Assembly: GCF_019703515.2 (NCBI RefSeq)
Contig: NC_059362.1
Span: 48,003,468 to 48,067,467 of the forward strand
DNA from: Myxocyprinus asiaticus
Taxonomy: Eukaryota > Chordata > Actinopteri > Cypriniformes > Catostomidae
Length of the DNA stretch: 64,000 bases
Direction: 5' to 3'
Every line of letters begins with the position of its first letter. Position 1 is the first letter of the stretch. Shown piece after piece: positions 49,823 through 60,940 of the stretch. The notes beneath the pieces were generated by a model. It worked only from the letters and a program-made list of their open reading frames with translations, did not search any database and was not told where the DNA came from. A program made the translations under genes and the position numbers.

Positions 49823-52247
49823 GTTTGTTTGATTATATTAGTGATCTCTCATTGACTTCCACTGATTTCATATCAGGCTAATGATATTTTCTATTTCCAA
49901 ACTCTACCTGTAAACCTAAAGCTAACCATCACACAAACATGTGCACATCACTAGATCTGAAGATCAACATCATCGGACCCATTTAACAAGTGTAGACAAA
50001 CCTGTCTATTTACAGCAAACACACAACACAGGTCGAAGTCTGACCCCTGTGTGACGGAGTTTATGCTGGAATTGTGATGTTTTATGTAACAATAATTACT
50101 TTTCATTGTAACACAATCAGATTTGACTGTAACAGCATGGTCAGGTCTGACCGCATACTGGAGCATCATTGCAAAATCTGACACTTTAGAAAAATGCTAC
50201 AATTTGACAAATAATAGTTTTTTTATAATGTCTAAATATATATCCAAAGTGTAACTTGTGTTAATATCTAGAAATTAAGTTTGTTAGAATATTGACTTAT
50301 AGAGATCAGCCAGTGCATGAAGAACTGAAGCCATCTACTGAACATACTTATTATTAAATATAATTATTTAGATTCCAGCAGGTGTCATAATGCATGACAA
50401 ATTGTGGTGTTTTAACACTCTTTCAATTGACTGAAATGAAGGTAACATAAGATTTGCGTAGTTTAATTTAGTAATTTAGAGCTAAAAACGGTCTATAAAA
50501 TATACCCCCCCCCCCCCCCAATTTTAGTGTTTTTATTTTAGTTAAATTAGTGTTTTTACATATCTTTAAAAAATAATAATTAAAAAAAAGTGAAATATTA
50601 CACATGTATGTTTGAGTAATTTCTGACCCGTGAACACCACGAGTGTGACACAAATAAACAGCGCACAAGGGTTAAAAAGAGTTTCTGTTATGTTGATGAA
50701 GAGTAGAGCTTGTGCTGAGTTTGAGGATGGATATTCATTTTCTCTCTATAAGTTCATTAGCTATTACATTAACAGTGCAACAGTTTCACTGTCCTTACAC
50801 TTGTGCACCTGGTATATACTAATGATAATAAAATAAGTTGGACCAACATAAGAACATTTATTAAAGAAACCTTAGCAAATTGAGTTTGACGAACTTAATG
50901 AAGTTGAGTTAAATCTACTATAGTACATTGATCTGACCTAATCCAACTTAATGTGAAGTTATGGCTGGGAGATTTTTTCAGTGTATACGAATTTACCTTC
51001 TGACACAATTGTTTTCATTTTTTATAAAACAGATAGTTCTGGTCCTGGATGCTGATTGGTCAACAGCCGTGTTTTATTCATGATAAATCACAGCTCTGAC
51101 CTCATCACGGAACTTTTATATGTGTCACTCCGCAGCACCCATAGCTGACAGATATTCTTGTTGCCTAGCAACGTACTGTTTACGGTTCACTGTCAGGGAC
51201 TATATTTTCTGGTGGAAGAATGGCATTTATTGATTTTATTAGCAAAATATAATATTTAATGATCATTTGTGTCTTTAATAAGTTTACTATGTGGTGACCG
51301 TTTTATAAAAGCAATAAGGCACTCGATGCCGCTTTGCTTGATGCCGCCTCATCTGATCAGCTGCACATGTGTGCCCTCCAAAATGATGTAACAGGTTAAC
51401 AACATAGAGACTAATAATATAGTAATATTTCCATAATGTTAATAATAAATAATACTTTCAGTACGATTGTACAATGTGATTGCAGGTAAATCCATCATGC
51501 AGGTATACATCAGCTGAAGACCATAACTGGACAATGGCGTTGTGCGCATGTTAATGAACGGTTTCCAATTTATCTTTAAATACCCATAATAAAGCGTTAA
51601 TTACGTGACAGTTACGGGCGCTTCATATTAAATCATATGGATAGGCTATAAATGGCAGAATTAAACATCTACAGCTCTTTCTTTTACCATGATGATTCAG
51701 ATAGATCGCTAATTATTGCTTGTGACGTGTTTCAAGTGCATCTATAGTCAACATTTGGCAAGCAATCATTTTGACAAACTTTGAAAGTCTAATAAATTAT
51801 TTCATATTGCTGCACTGCTCAGTGTGTACCGCTAGAGGGCACCATGTGCCCTGGACTCTATCGGCAGCGGTTTATGATTATACATACAAATTGTTTGATA
51901 TACAAGGAGTACTTTCTATATAATGTCTATTGATTTCTAAATAACATTCTAGATAGACTTGATTTAGATAAAAATGAATACCTAAGAAGTATTTTGCAGT
52001 TTTCTTATTTTGTTCTATTATTTCTGAACATCTGGGTTTATTCGATTTAAATTTATTTTACATTTAAACTGTTGACAATTTTCTGTATGGTGCAGTCTTT
52101 TTGTGCATTTTTCTTGCACACCTATAATGAAAGAAACTTTGATTTCTCTAACCAGGTTGCCTTGCATTCTAATAAAGAACATGCTATTGGAGTGTTGGAG
52201 TGCATTTAATATTGGAATAATCGCACTGTGAATCGTCCTTAAAGTCC
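49823..52247. other. intergenic, no gene seen
   Basis: AT-rich. Contains a run of about 15 C at 50505-50519. No coding exon, RNA gene or clear transposon end recognised. Confidence 0.4.
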
Positions 52248-52251
52248 TTAA

Positions 52252-52887
52252 AGTTGCTGTAAGTCAGGGGTGTCAAACTCAGTTCCTGGAGGGCCACAGC
52301 TCTGCAGAGTTTAGTTCCAGCCCTGCTCCAAAATGCCTCCTTGTAATCTTCAAGCACTCCTGAAGACCTTGATTAGCTGCTTCAGATGTGTTTAATTAAG
52401 GTTGGAGCTAAATTCTGCTGGACTGTGGCCCTCTAGGAACTGAGATTGACACCCCTGCTGTAAGTGATAGCAGTTCTACTTCCATGATTATTCGCTGTTG
52501 GATTAGCCACGCCCCTCTTTCCAAAACCCAGCCCTCTGAAGATACCAAATGAGCTTTATTGAGACCGATATTGTGCAGAAACGGTTGTTAGAAACAACAG
52601 CAGCAAAATAGCGCCCTCAACTGACAACTGTTATGAACAACATGGCATTAAAATGGCATTAAGCCTCAATAATTCGCTGCAGCTACAATACTATGAGAAC
52701 GAGCAAAATGATTGACAGGCAGAAAGTGTCAGAGACTGCGGACACATTTTTGTTTGCTGTTTACAGAGTGTAGAGCTGTGAGATATCTCACAACACTTAT
52801 TTCAGTAATATCTTTCAGTGAGTAGGAACATTTTTTGCATACATTTCCATGAAAAAAATAAAAAAAAAGGAATCGCTTACAGCACCT
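52252..52887. mobile_element. TTAA MITE (GCTGTAAG family), copy 1
   Basis: Flanked by TTAA (52248-52251 and 52888-52891). Ends AGTTGCTGTAAGT and CGCTTACAGCACCT are inverted repeats. The interior (GAGATATCTCACAACACTTA, GCAAAATGATTGACAGGCAG) recurs inverted at 56489-57193. Split by a small hAT at 52265-52457. Confidence 0.8.
52265..52457. mobile_element. 193-bp hAT MITE with exact 8-bp duplication
   Basis: Ends CAGGGGTGTCAAACTCAGTT and TGAGATTGACACCCCTG, flanked by CTGTAAGT on both sides (52257-52264 and 52458-52465). Classic small hAT MITE, non-coding, inserted 13 bases inside the TTAA MITE. Confidence 0.92.
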
Positions 52888-52891
52888 TTAA

Positions 52892-53375
52892 GTTTGAAAA
52901 AAAATCCAGATCTTATTTTTTTGCCATATCGCACAGCCCTATCTGAAAGACATTAAATCACCTATAAAAACTTTCAACAATTCAATTAAATAAGGGTAAT
53001 GACTTTGTTTTTGTAGGAAAAAGAACCGTTCACATACACTTTCACATAATAAAACATTATTAGAAACATTTAGCCTACAAACATTAGATCAACTTTTACT
53101 TTTTAAAAACTTTAATTACATTTTCTTCAGATTTCTGTTATTTTCTTTACCACCGGTGGTCATGAGATAAGCTCTGCCACACATCATCAACTTAAAAACT
53201 CCAAAAGTGAATTGTAATTGTTTACTTCCCAAAGATTAGTTTAGTAATTATTTTTAACCATTTTTCACCTAAAGCTACTTTAAACATCATTCTCTCATTC
53301 TTGTATGAAGATGGTACATTATTATATGAATGAATGAATGTTACATTTATATAGCGCTTTTTTCTGACACTACAC
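52892..53375. other. non-coding
   Basis: AT-rich. From about 53338 TTACATTTATATAGCGCTTT is the tail type of an L2-like repeat that continues at 54507. Confidence 0.4.
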
Positions 53376-53382
53376 TCAAAGC

Positions 53383-54506
53383 TGTTGGGGGTCACAGCTG
53401 AGTCCCCAATATGAATATTGAGGAATAAAATCTAAATTGCAATCAACTGAGAGAGAGTTTACTGACTGCTCACTGCAGTAATAAGCATCACACGTCAGTG
53501 GGATCCAGTAGTTCAGAAAGACAAGAGAAAAAGAAGCCAAAAGAGAAAGAAACACAAGACAAAAAGGAAAGTAAAAAAGTAACCATTCAAAAATATTCAC
53601 AAGCAATTATAGTCAAATGCAAATTGAATCAGAGGTGTCACAGTTCACTTCAAACATCCTAACACTTTACAAATATAGTCTATTTCCACCTCATGCAAAC
53701 TAGTTACTGTCGTTAGCCATGACATGAATCAAGTTCCCATCACTGGTTTTTACAGAACCGATGTGCAGATGTCATGGGTTAGCTATCAGTTATGACCAGT
53801 CCTCTTTCTCTACATCAAGAAGGTACCAAGGAGAGCAATTCAAATCCTTTGAGGCTTCTGACGATGGCAGAGCCACATGTTATAGGGCACCATAAACAAC
53901 CCAAACACTGAATGAGTTAGACATTGCAATGGGTAGCGTTATCTGTTTCCCAGGACTGGAGGTCGTCTCCTTAACTTTGGTGGAAAATTAAGAGAGAGCA
54001 CGACAAAGAGCATACACACAAGACCTACTAATGTCACCTAATACGACAATAACGTCATAACTAAAATCTCTCTCTCTCTCATTCAATTAATAGTGATTAA
54101 ATTAAAATAGAATCAAATGGTTATAGAGTAGTTGATTAATTATGTAATAATTATAACAGATATAGGTTTTAGTAAATAAATTAGAATGTATCTGTGTCAG
54201 CAATTAATGACCTTAAACTTAAACACAATGAAACTCTTGCTTAAACTGAGTAAGTGATCAGTGAAATTGTTGTGACTCACATGTGTAACGGTTCTCTGGG
54301 CTAAATGAATAATCACTGTTATTGTATTCCTGATATTAATCAGACCCTCAGTCACATCTCTGAGGACAAATACACAAATGACCTGCAACATTCAATAAAT
54401 GCAGATGACTAAAAATGCTTTGATTACCTTTTGATTATAACAATTTCTAGTAAATGTATTCAACTCATCAATAGGCTGAAGGGACAGGGGTAAATCCAAC
54501 CCTTCA
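53383..54506. mobile_element. LTR-like insertion, about 1.12 kb
   Basis: Starts TGTTGGGGGTCACAGCTGAG and ends CCAACCCTTCA, flanked by AAGC on both sides (53379-53382 and 54507-54510). It splits a repeat whose halves join as ACTCAAAGC|GCTTTACAC. TG...CA ends and a 4-bp duplication suggest a solo LTR. No internal coding text. The alternative is another transposon with a TCAAAGC duplication. Confidence 0.4.
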
Positions 54507-54900
54507 AAGCGCTTTACACAGTGAACAGGGGACTCTCCTCAACCTCCACTAGTGTGCAGCATCCACATGGATGATGTGACGACAGCCATAGTGCGCCAGT
54601 ACACTCACCACACACCAGCTATTGGTGGAGAGGAGAGAGAGTAGAGTTATAGAGCCAATTAATGGATGGGGATTATTAGGAGGCCATGATTGATAAGAGC
54701 CAATGGGGGGAATTTGGCCAGGACACCGGGGTTACACCCCTACTGTTTTACGAGAAGTGCCCTGGGATTTTTAATGACCACAGAGAGTCAGGACCTCAGA
54801 TTGACATCTCATCTGAAGGACGGTGCCTTTTTACAGTATAGTGTCTCCATACGTATAGTGATATATACACTTTCCCTTCAACAGTCATGTGAATTTGAGT
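54507..54900. repeat. interspersed repeat, continuation of the 53338 element
   Basis: AAGCGCTTTACACAGTGAAC, GCAGCATCCACATGGATGAT, CGACAGCCATAGTGCGCCAG and GTGCCCTGGGATTTTTAATG are text I associate with a very common fish interspersed repeat with an L2-like tail. Exact family not confirmed. Confidence 0.5.
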
Positions 54901-55239
54901 CATCTGGGACATTTTTGCACTTTCGACATGTGCAATTAACTGTGATGCCACACAACACTTCAGACCATAATATGCTCCTTCTAACTATGTCTGAATGCCA
55001 TTGCATTGAAGAACAAAACCATATATTTAAAAGAAAGACAGCACAAGCACGTTTCAAGCAATCCACTAAAAAAGAAAAAGTTAGCTTGGCTTTATATGAT
55101 AAAGTACTAGATATGTGTTGATCAAAAATGTGTTTGCCAGTGTGTTGAGAGAGAATGTGCTGAAAATCACTCGGAAATTTGTTAATTGTTGTGTTTTGCA
55201 AAATCAAAATGAAATAATTAATGTTGTAGAGAGGATAGT
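54901..55239. other. non-coding, nothing recognised
   Basis: ORFs on both strands lack motifs. Confidence 0.4.
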
Positions 55240-55716
55240 AGGGTACACTGCGGCTAAAGGCACACAATGTGCTTTTTTCTGGTCACAAAGTGTATCGAGA
55301 TTGAAAAAATACATTTATTTTTGTTGAATATTGATGGAGCAACATAATTCGCATGGAAGGAAATAATAACGGAAGGTTTTTAAAAAATATTTTTATTAAA
55401 GGTGGTAATATTAAACAACATTTGATTTAACGACCTTGAACAAAACTGAAAATTATAAATAAGTATTTTGTCTCAAAATAAATGTGTTAATATCAGGTAT
55501 TTTCATTAGCAACATAAATTTACAACCTTAAAAATGAGATCAAATGACCTCAAAATCCAACTTTAAACACCACACACACAGATCTCATGGACCAGGAATA
55601 TTCTGCAGTGCATTGGGACAAACAGGTGTTTAGGAAAGTACTTTGGCAGTTTTTGTTGCTATTTAGTGTTTTGGGAGAAAATAAAATCAAAGGTGCCTTT
55701 AGCCCCGTTGTACTCT
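55240..55716. mobile_element. MITE of the GTACAACGGGGC family, copy 2
   Basis: Ends AGGGTACACTGCGGCTAAAG and CTTTAGCCCCGTTGTACTCT are inverted repeats of about 24 bases. The interior matches 44686-45360. No ORF; superfamily not identified. Confidence 0.7.
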
Positions 55717-56484
55717 AATAATCAGTGTAATTCTGACAGCAGTCACGTACAGCGAACACTGACATCTCAAGACATTCACAAAAACACTCAGTAAAAGCAT
55801 CAAGTCTTTGCCCAGAACTATAAACACTGCAGGTCCATATTTACAACGTGCAGACACATCCTGTTTGCACTTTCACTTCTGATCAGAGAGACAATCTGAG
55901 GTTACCAGCGCCTGAAGTGTAAGACTGAAATACAAGGGAATTTTACACCAAGACAAAAGAAAATCCCTTAAATGCTCACAACATTTAAACATATAAACAT
56001 ATGACCAACAATAAAAAAACAAACATTATCAGATTGAGTGCTTCTGAGGATTATCTAGTGTCCAGCATGATCTAAAAGACAATAAGAGACAATTCAATAT
56101 TTCAAGGCCATAAATCATCCTCACCGCACACAGTGACATCACAAAACCTGCTTCTTTTTTTAGCACCTTGGAGTCACTTAACTTTACTTGAAATATTCAC
56201 AGAGAACTTCCAACTTATTCTCAAAGTACATACAGCACATACGATCAATTTCTCACGGTGAAGATGTGACTACAGCACAGAAAACAAGACAGAACAAAAG
56301 AATAAAACATTTACACAGTAGAGCATTTAAAACAACAGACACCGCCAAAATGATTTCCATCTCCATTCATTTGAAGAGTATCATTAGAAACAAGACAAAA
56401 TTCTGTGGCAGTTACTATTATATTATTACAGTTATTTGCATAATATACAGTGGCACCAAAACTTATTTGGACACTTTTGTTCAC
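55717..56484. other. non-coding, nothing recognised
   Basis: No exon, RNA gene or repeat boundary supported. Confidence 0.4.
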
Positions 56485-56488
56485 TTAA

Positions 56489-57193
56489 AGGGGCTATAAG
56501 TCATTTTTCATGGAAAGGTATGCAAAATGTTTTTCTACTCTTTAAAAGATATTACTGAAATAAGTGTTGTGAGATATCTCACAGCTCTACACTCTGCGTC
56601 TCTGATGCTTTCTGCCTGTCAATCATTTTGCATGTTCTCATAGTATTATAGCTGCAGAGAATTATTGAGGCTTAATGCCATTTTTATGCCATGTTGTTCA
56701 TAACAGTTGTCAGTTGAGGGTGCTATTTTGCTGCTGTTGTTTTTAACAAACTGTATCGAAGTTCATGATGGGGTGCAAGGAGGACGCGGGAGTCGGCGAG
56801 TTCCAAGACAAAAGGTATTTATTTTGTACCACAAAATTTGCTTTTCAGCACTTCACTCTTTAAACTTTCACACGTGTCTCTCTGGGCACGTGGCAGCTCC
56901 CTCACTGGCATCTGGCTCGCTCTTAAATCCGTCTCCAACTCTCACTGCAATGACAAACAGCTGTTAGAGACAATCATTGCCAGGTGATGATCCTTACCAT
57001 TCTCATCTCCTGATCTCACTCTCCAGTCACACGCCAGCGCTCAACCACGCCCCCACCACCACACAACCGTTTCTGCTCAATATCGGTCTCAATAAAGCTT
57101 ATTTGCTATCTTTGGAGGGTGGGGTTTTGGAAAGGGGGCGTGGTTAATCCAATGACTCAGCTTGTGGAAATTCTAGAATGGTTTACAGCACCT
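56489..57193. mobile_element. TTAA MITE (GCTGTAAG family), copy 2, with LTR insert
   Basis: Flanked by TTAA (56485-56488 and 57194-57197). Inverted relative to 52252-52887: AGGGGCTATAAGTCA at the left end, GTTTACAGCACCT at the right, with TTGCTGCTGTTGTTTTTAAC joined to CCGTTTCTGCTCAATATCGG once the insert is removed. Confidence 0.8.
56752..57063 (-). mobile_element. solo LTR, 312 bp, minus strand
   Basis: On the minus strand it begins TGTGGTGGTGGGGGCGTGG and ends AACTTCGATACA (TG...CA) with an AAATAAAT poly(A)-signal-like stretch before the end. Flanks are CAAAC (56747-56751) and CAACC (57064-57068), a 5-bp duplication with one mismatch. Its 3' part (CGCGTCCTCCTTGCACCCC) recalls CCACCTCCTCCTTGCCCATC in the solo LTR at 3195-3429, so the two may be distant relatives. 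Confidence 0.65.
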
Positions 57194-57197
57194 TTAA

Positions 57198-58599
57198 GTC
57201 ACACTTAAAATGATCTGAATGGAACTGAATTTGATAACAAATCATCAAAGACGTGTCATCTGTGTCATATAATTTTAATCACTTTTTTTTCTTTTTGCTT
57301 AAAAATATTTTGCTTGTGCTATCTTTCTTTAAAATAAAGGACACTTGCTTTGATTTGTCTAATGACAAAGACCATAAGTAAGACTAAAATAAATACTTGT
57401 TGAGCCACTGAATGTTATATATAGGCAAATGATTCCATACAGAAATCTGATATATGGGAATATATGCAAAACACATCTATGAAATATATATGTTCATACA
57501 GTATATGGTTTTCGCTGATAAAAATATTAACATACTTTAACATGAGACATATATTTCAAAATACAAAAAAAAATGTCAATTTTGAGATATGTAACATATT
57601 TCCCCAAATAATAATGGAATTTCCATATATGATCAAATTTATGAACTATAATTTTATATACATATATGGTGATATAAGGGCATATATCAGATTTCTGTAT
57701 AGGATAATTAATCGATCAACTCTTATGGGGTTTTTGTGCATGTCTTCAGCTCCAGCACATTCTGTTAGTGTTAGGGTACACAGAAATGTACCTATTTGTC
57801 TCCTTAAAGTTACAAATATGTACACGGCCTTGTACCTAAAACAGTAGCTTTTTTCCTGAGAGTGAATGTATCATCTTTTAATAAGATTCATTTATGTGAC
57901 TCATCCAAACAAACCAATTCACAAAAATGAATCAGACTTTACAATGATTGATATGACAGTGAGAAGATGGTTTAGGAGAGTTTCAAATACATCAATTGTC
58001 CAAATGAACAAATACACTCAAATGAAGCAGACGTTCTAATGATAAACATGAAATCATTTATTTTTGATGGGAATGAAAACAAGGCAGTGAGGGACAGGTT
58101 GTACTGTTGTTTAAAGTGTTTTTGATCATTCCGCTGATGAAACACTGAAAAAAAAAACATCTTTGCCAGACAAAAAGACAAAACAGCTGCAGAGAATGAT
58201 ATGTGATCTAGGAGGTTTATACAGTGCATGCCATTGAAGAGACTCATTTTCATTTACATCAAAATAAAAAATGGTGCCAGTGTGAATAAAATCAGTAGCT
58301 TTATGTGAGTAACAGAACTAGTTTAGCTCTCAAATCTCATTATAAATTCCATTTAACTGAACTGGTGTGATGCATTCTGTAACAACACATGGAAGAACAA
58401 ATGGTGTTTGGACATCAACGATGGCATCACACCATTTTTGAGTCTGAATGTGGATATGAAGAAATTTCAAAGCTGCAGCAGATGGGATAGACGTGACGCC
58501 ATGCGAGGATTGGTCAGTGAACGGGGAGCTCTGCGCACTTTGCTAGTTTTAATACTATTAATGTCATAAACTGGTGAGATTCTGTACACTCTGTTCCAT
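57198..58599. other. non-coding, nothing recognised
   Basis: AT-rich and with palindromic ATATATG-like stretches. The 127-codon plus-strand ORF (57464-57847) has no motif. Looked here for the missing part of the chemoreceptor; not found. Confidence 0.4.
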
Positions 58600-58619
58600 A
58601 ACTGTTCTAGGAGGACAAT

Positions 58620-59340
58620 ATGTCAAAGAATTCAAAATCCTCGGGCTCTGGAGACATTAAAAGACACTTACGTGCTCAAGCTGACGCCCTTAGCAGGCCG
58701 TGAGCCTAGGAGTCGATTTAGTTGGGGAGGTGCGGGAAATGCAGCGAGAGATGCTGAACATGTCGGCAATGCTGACGAAGGTCGTTGCTGACTTGGAGGA
58801 TCTTGCTGTGACCACTAGCGACCAAGGTGGATTTGGAGCGTGTCTGGGTGAAGTTAGAGGACTTTGAGAACCGTAGCCGGCGGAATTGTTGGAATTCCTG
58901 AGGCCGAATAGGGTCAGGATATGGTGAAATTCCTGGATGGGCTCTTTTCGAGTCTGCACGACATAACAGGCCATAAGCTGGAAATCAAGCGTGCTCACAG
59001 GGTTCCTGCTCGGTGATCCGTGGAGGGAAGCAGGCCCCGATCAATTCTGGCCAAATTTCTGAGATCATCCGATAAAGATCTTGTGTTACACGAGGTGAGG
59101 AGTAAAGGAAGGCTTTCTTGGAAAAACCACATCATTTTCTCGTTCCCAGACATTGCAAATTCGACAAGAGAGAAACGTGATTGATTCAGGGAATGCAAGA
59201 AACTCTTAGATCAACGGAAGTGCGCTTTTTTCAATGATGTTCCCGGCCAAATTGAGAATGGATGCTAAGGATGGCCGTAAAACATCCACATGCCCACAGC
59301 AAGCGATGACCTTCTTCATAAAGTCAATGGAGTGAGTAAG
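58620..59340 (+). pseudogene. L1/Tx1 LINE ORF1 remnant
   Basis: Starts MSKNSKSSGSGDIKRHLRAQ. Across frameshifts VKLEDFENRSRRNNCW-like, MVKFLDGLFSSLHDITGHKL, EIKRAHRVPARR-like, RSILAKFLRSSDKDLVLHEV, SKGRLSWKNHIIF and STREKRDRFRECKKLLDQRK follow. This is the RNA-recognition and C-terminal part of an L1-type ORF1 protein (Transposase_22 family), which coats LINE RNA. Several frameshifts and stops. Confidence 0.7.
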
Positions 59341-59848
59341 TCATGTTGTGGTATTCACGTTGCAGCCGAGTGGACCGGCTCACTGAACATTCGCTTGACT
59401 GTTTGAGGAAACTGCACTCTTTTTGTTGTTGTTGTGCTGGTTCCGCTAGCAGCTGGAGTTTATTTTGTGGAGGAACACACCTTCAGGACAGTTTTATGGA
59501 TGAATCTACACGCTCTTTGTGTTTATCCCGCCTTTGGCTGGAGTTTGTTTTATAGATTATATTTTGCCGTGTAATTCTGTCACACAAAATTTGTATAGAA
59601 ACACCGGACTTAAGCAATCCAATGGCAAAGTTGTTGCGGGGGTTCTCGTAGGCATACATGAACTGTTTGAGTTTAGAGGGATTGACGCCAGTTGACACTG
59701 TTGTGCACGGGGTTAATGCGCACATTTTTCTTTTTTCTGTTTCTTTGGTTCTGGGGGATGTTCAGGTTCTGATGGTTGCACTAATGTTGGAATGTAGTCT
59801 TTATAATCTTGTTTTTGACACACAATCTATTTTTTCTAATATGTCAAA

Positions 59849-60940
59849 ATGTCAAATGTTAATATGAGTGGACTGTCTCTCTCCACGTGGAATGTGAATG
59901 GGTTGGGGCACCCCATTAAAAGAAGGAAGGTTATTTCTCTTCTTAAGCGTAAGACATATGATACAGTGTTTCTTCAAGAAATGCATCTTTCCCCGCAGGA
60001 AGCTGAAAATTTGGGAAGATATGGGGTGGACATGTTTTTATAGTGCGGGCTCAAGTAAGGGTGTGTTCACACTTGTAGTTCGTTTCTCTTGGTCCACTTG
60101 GTCCGGACCAAAAAAGAAAATGATATATTTAATCCTGGTTCGCTTAGCATTCACACTGCCATTTTTAACACCGAACCTAACAATACAAAACCAAAGGCAA
60201 CAGGAAAAATTCACAACCTGATTGGACAGTTTTATGACATATATTTTTTGACGGAACTTGCAGAACATCCAAAACAATGCTGGCTGCTGGGCTAAATGCG
60301 CTCGTTATATTTATATATGTATATATAGTGGTATATTTACCAGCTGAGATCAAATGAAGAGCTAATAAAATGTGTAAAGGAGTCAAAACAGCGGCAGGAA
60401 TTCCTCCGTTGCACACACAAACGAAGATGCTGCAAGGACGGCTGACGGCGGTTCCGACGCCTGTACCGAACTGTAATGGACAACATAATTCCTATGATGA
60501 GAAGAACCAGGTATGCTTGAGGTCAGTATTAAAGGCAAATTACTTCCTGTTTTTGGTCCGTTTAGATGTCTTTGGTCCATGTTGCGTTCATATATCAATC
60601 GAACCGCACCACAGTTCGTTTGGAAGCGGACCGAGACCCACTATTCAGGCGGTCTCAGTCCGCTTGTTTGGTGCGCACCAAGGTTCGGATGGTAGCGTTC
60701 ACACTTGTTCAAATGAACCGCACTAACAGAGCAATCGCACCAGAGTTCGTTTTAATCGACCCAAACCTGCCAAGTGTGAACACACCCTAAGAGTAGGGGA
60801 ATCATTACACTGATAAATAAACATCTACAATTCAAATGTCTCAAACAGAGTAAAGATAAATTAGGAAGAGTCATTATTGTTTTAGCTGAAATTCAGGGAC
60901 AAAGTCTTATTTTGGCTAATATTTACGCACCTAATTTATG
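59849..60940 (+). pseudogene. L1/Tx1 LINE ORF2 endonuclease, split by a MITE
   Basis: SLSTWNVNGLGHPIKRRKVI, SLLKRKTYDTVFLQEMHLSP and a frameshift before the MITE. After it GIITLINKHLQFKCLKQSKD, KLGRVIIVLAEIQGQSLILA and NIYAPN. This is the APE-type endonuclease with the WNVNG and QEMHL metal-site blocks and the NxYAPN block. Sequence then jumps straight to late reverse transcriptase. Confidence 0.8.
60059..60787. mobile_element. PIF/Harbinger MITE, 729 bp
   Basis: TIRs GGGTGTGTTCACACTTG and CAAGTGTGAACACACCC-like, flanked by TAA on both sides (60056-60058 and 60788-60790), the standard Harbinger duplication. The interior has paired GGTCCACTTGGTCCG and CGGACCGAGACC-type segments. Non-coding; inserted in the LINE endonuclease. 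Confidence 0.88.

Noticed and set aside
49042..49881. 279-codon plus-strand ORF and Cys/Val-rich minus-strand ORFs
   Set aside because: Reading of the CA array; no conserved domain.
54690..55121. 143-codon plus-strand ORF
   Set aside because: Begins in a common interspersed repeat and has no domain; likely chance.
57464..57847. 127-codon plus-strand ORF
   Set aside because: No motif and very AT-rich; palindromic ATATAT stretches explain the open frame.
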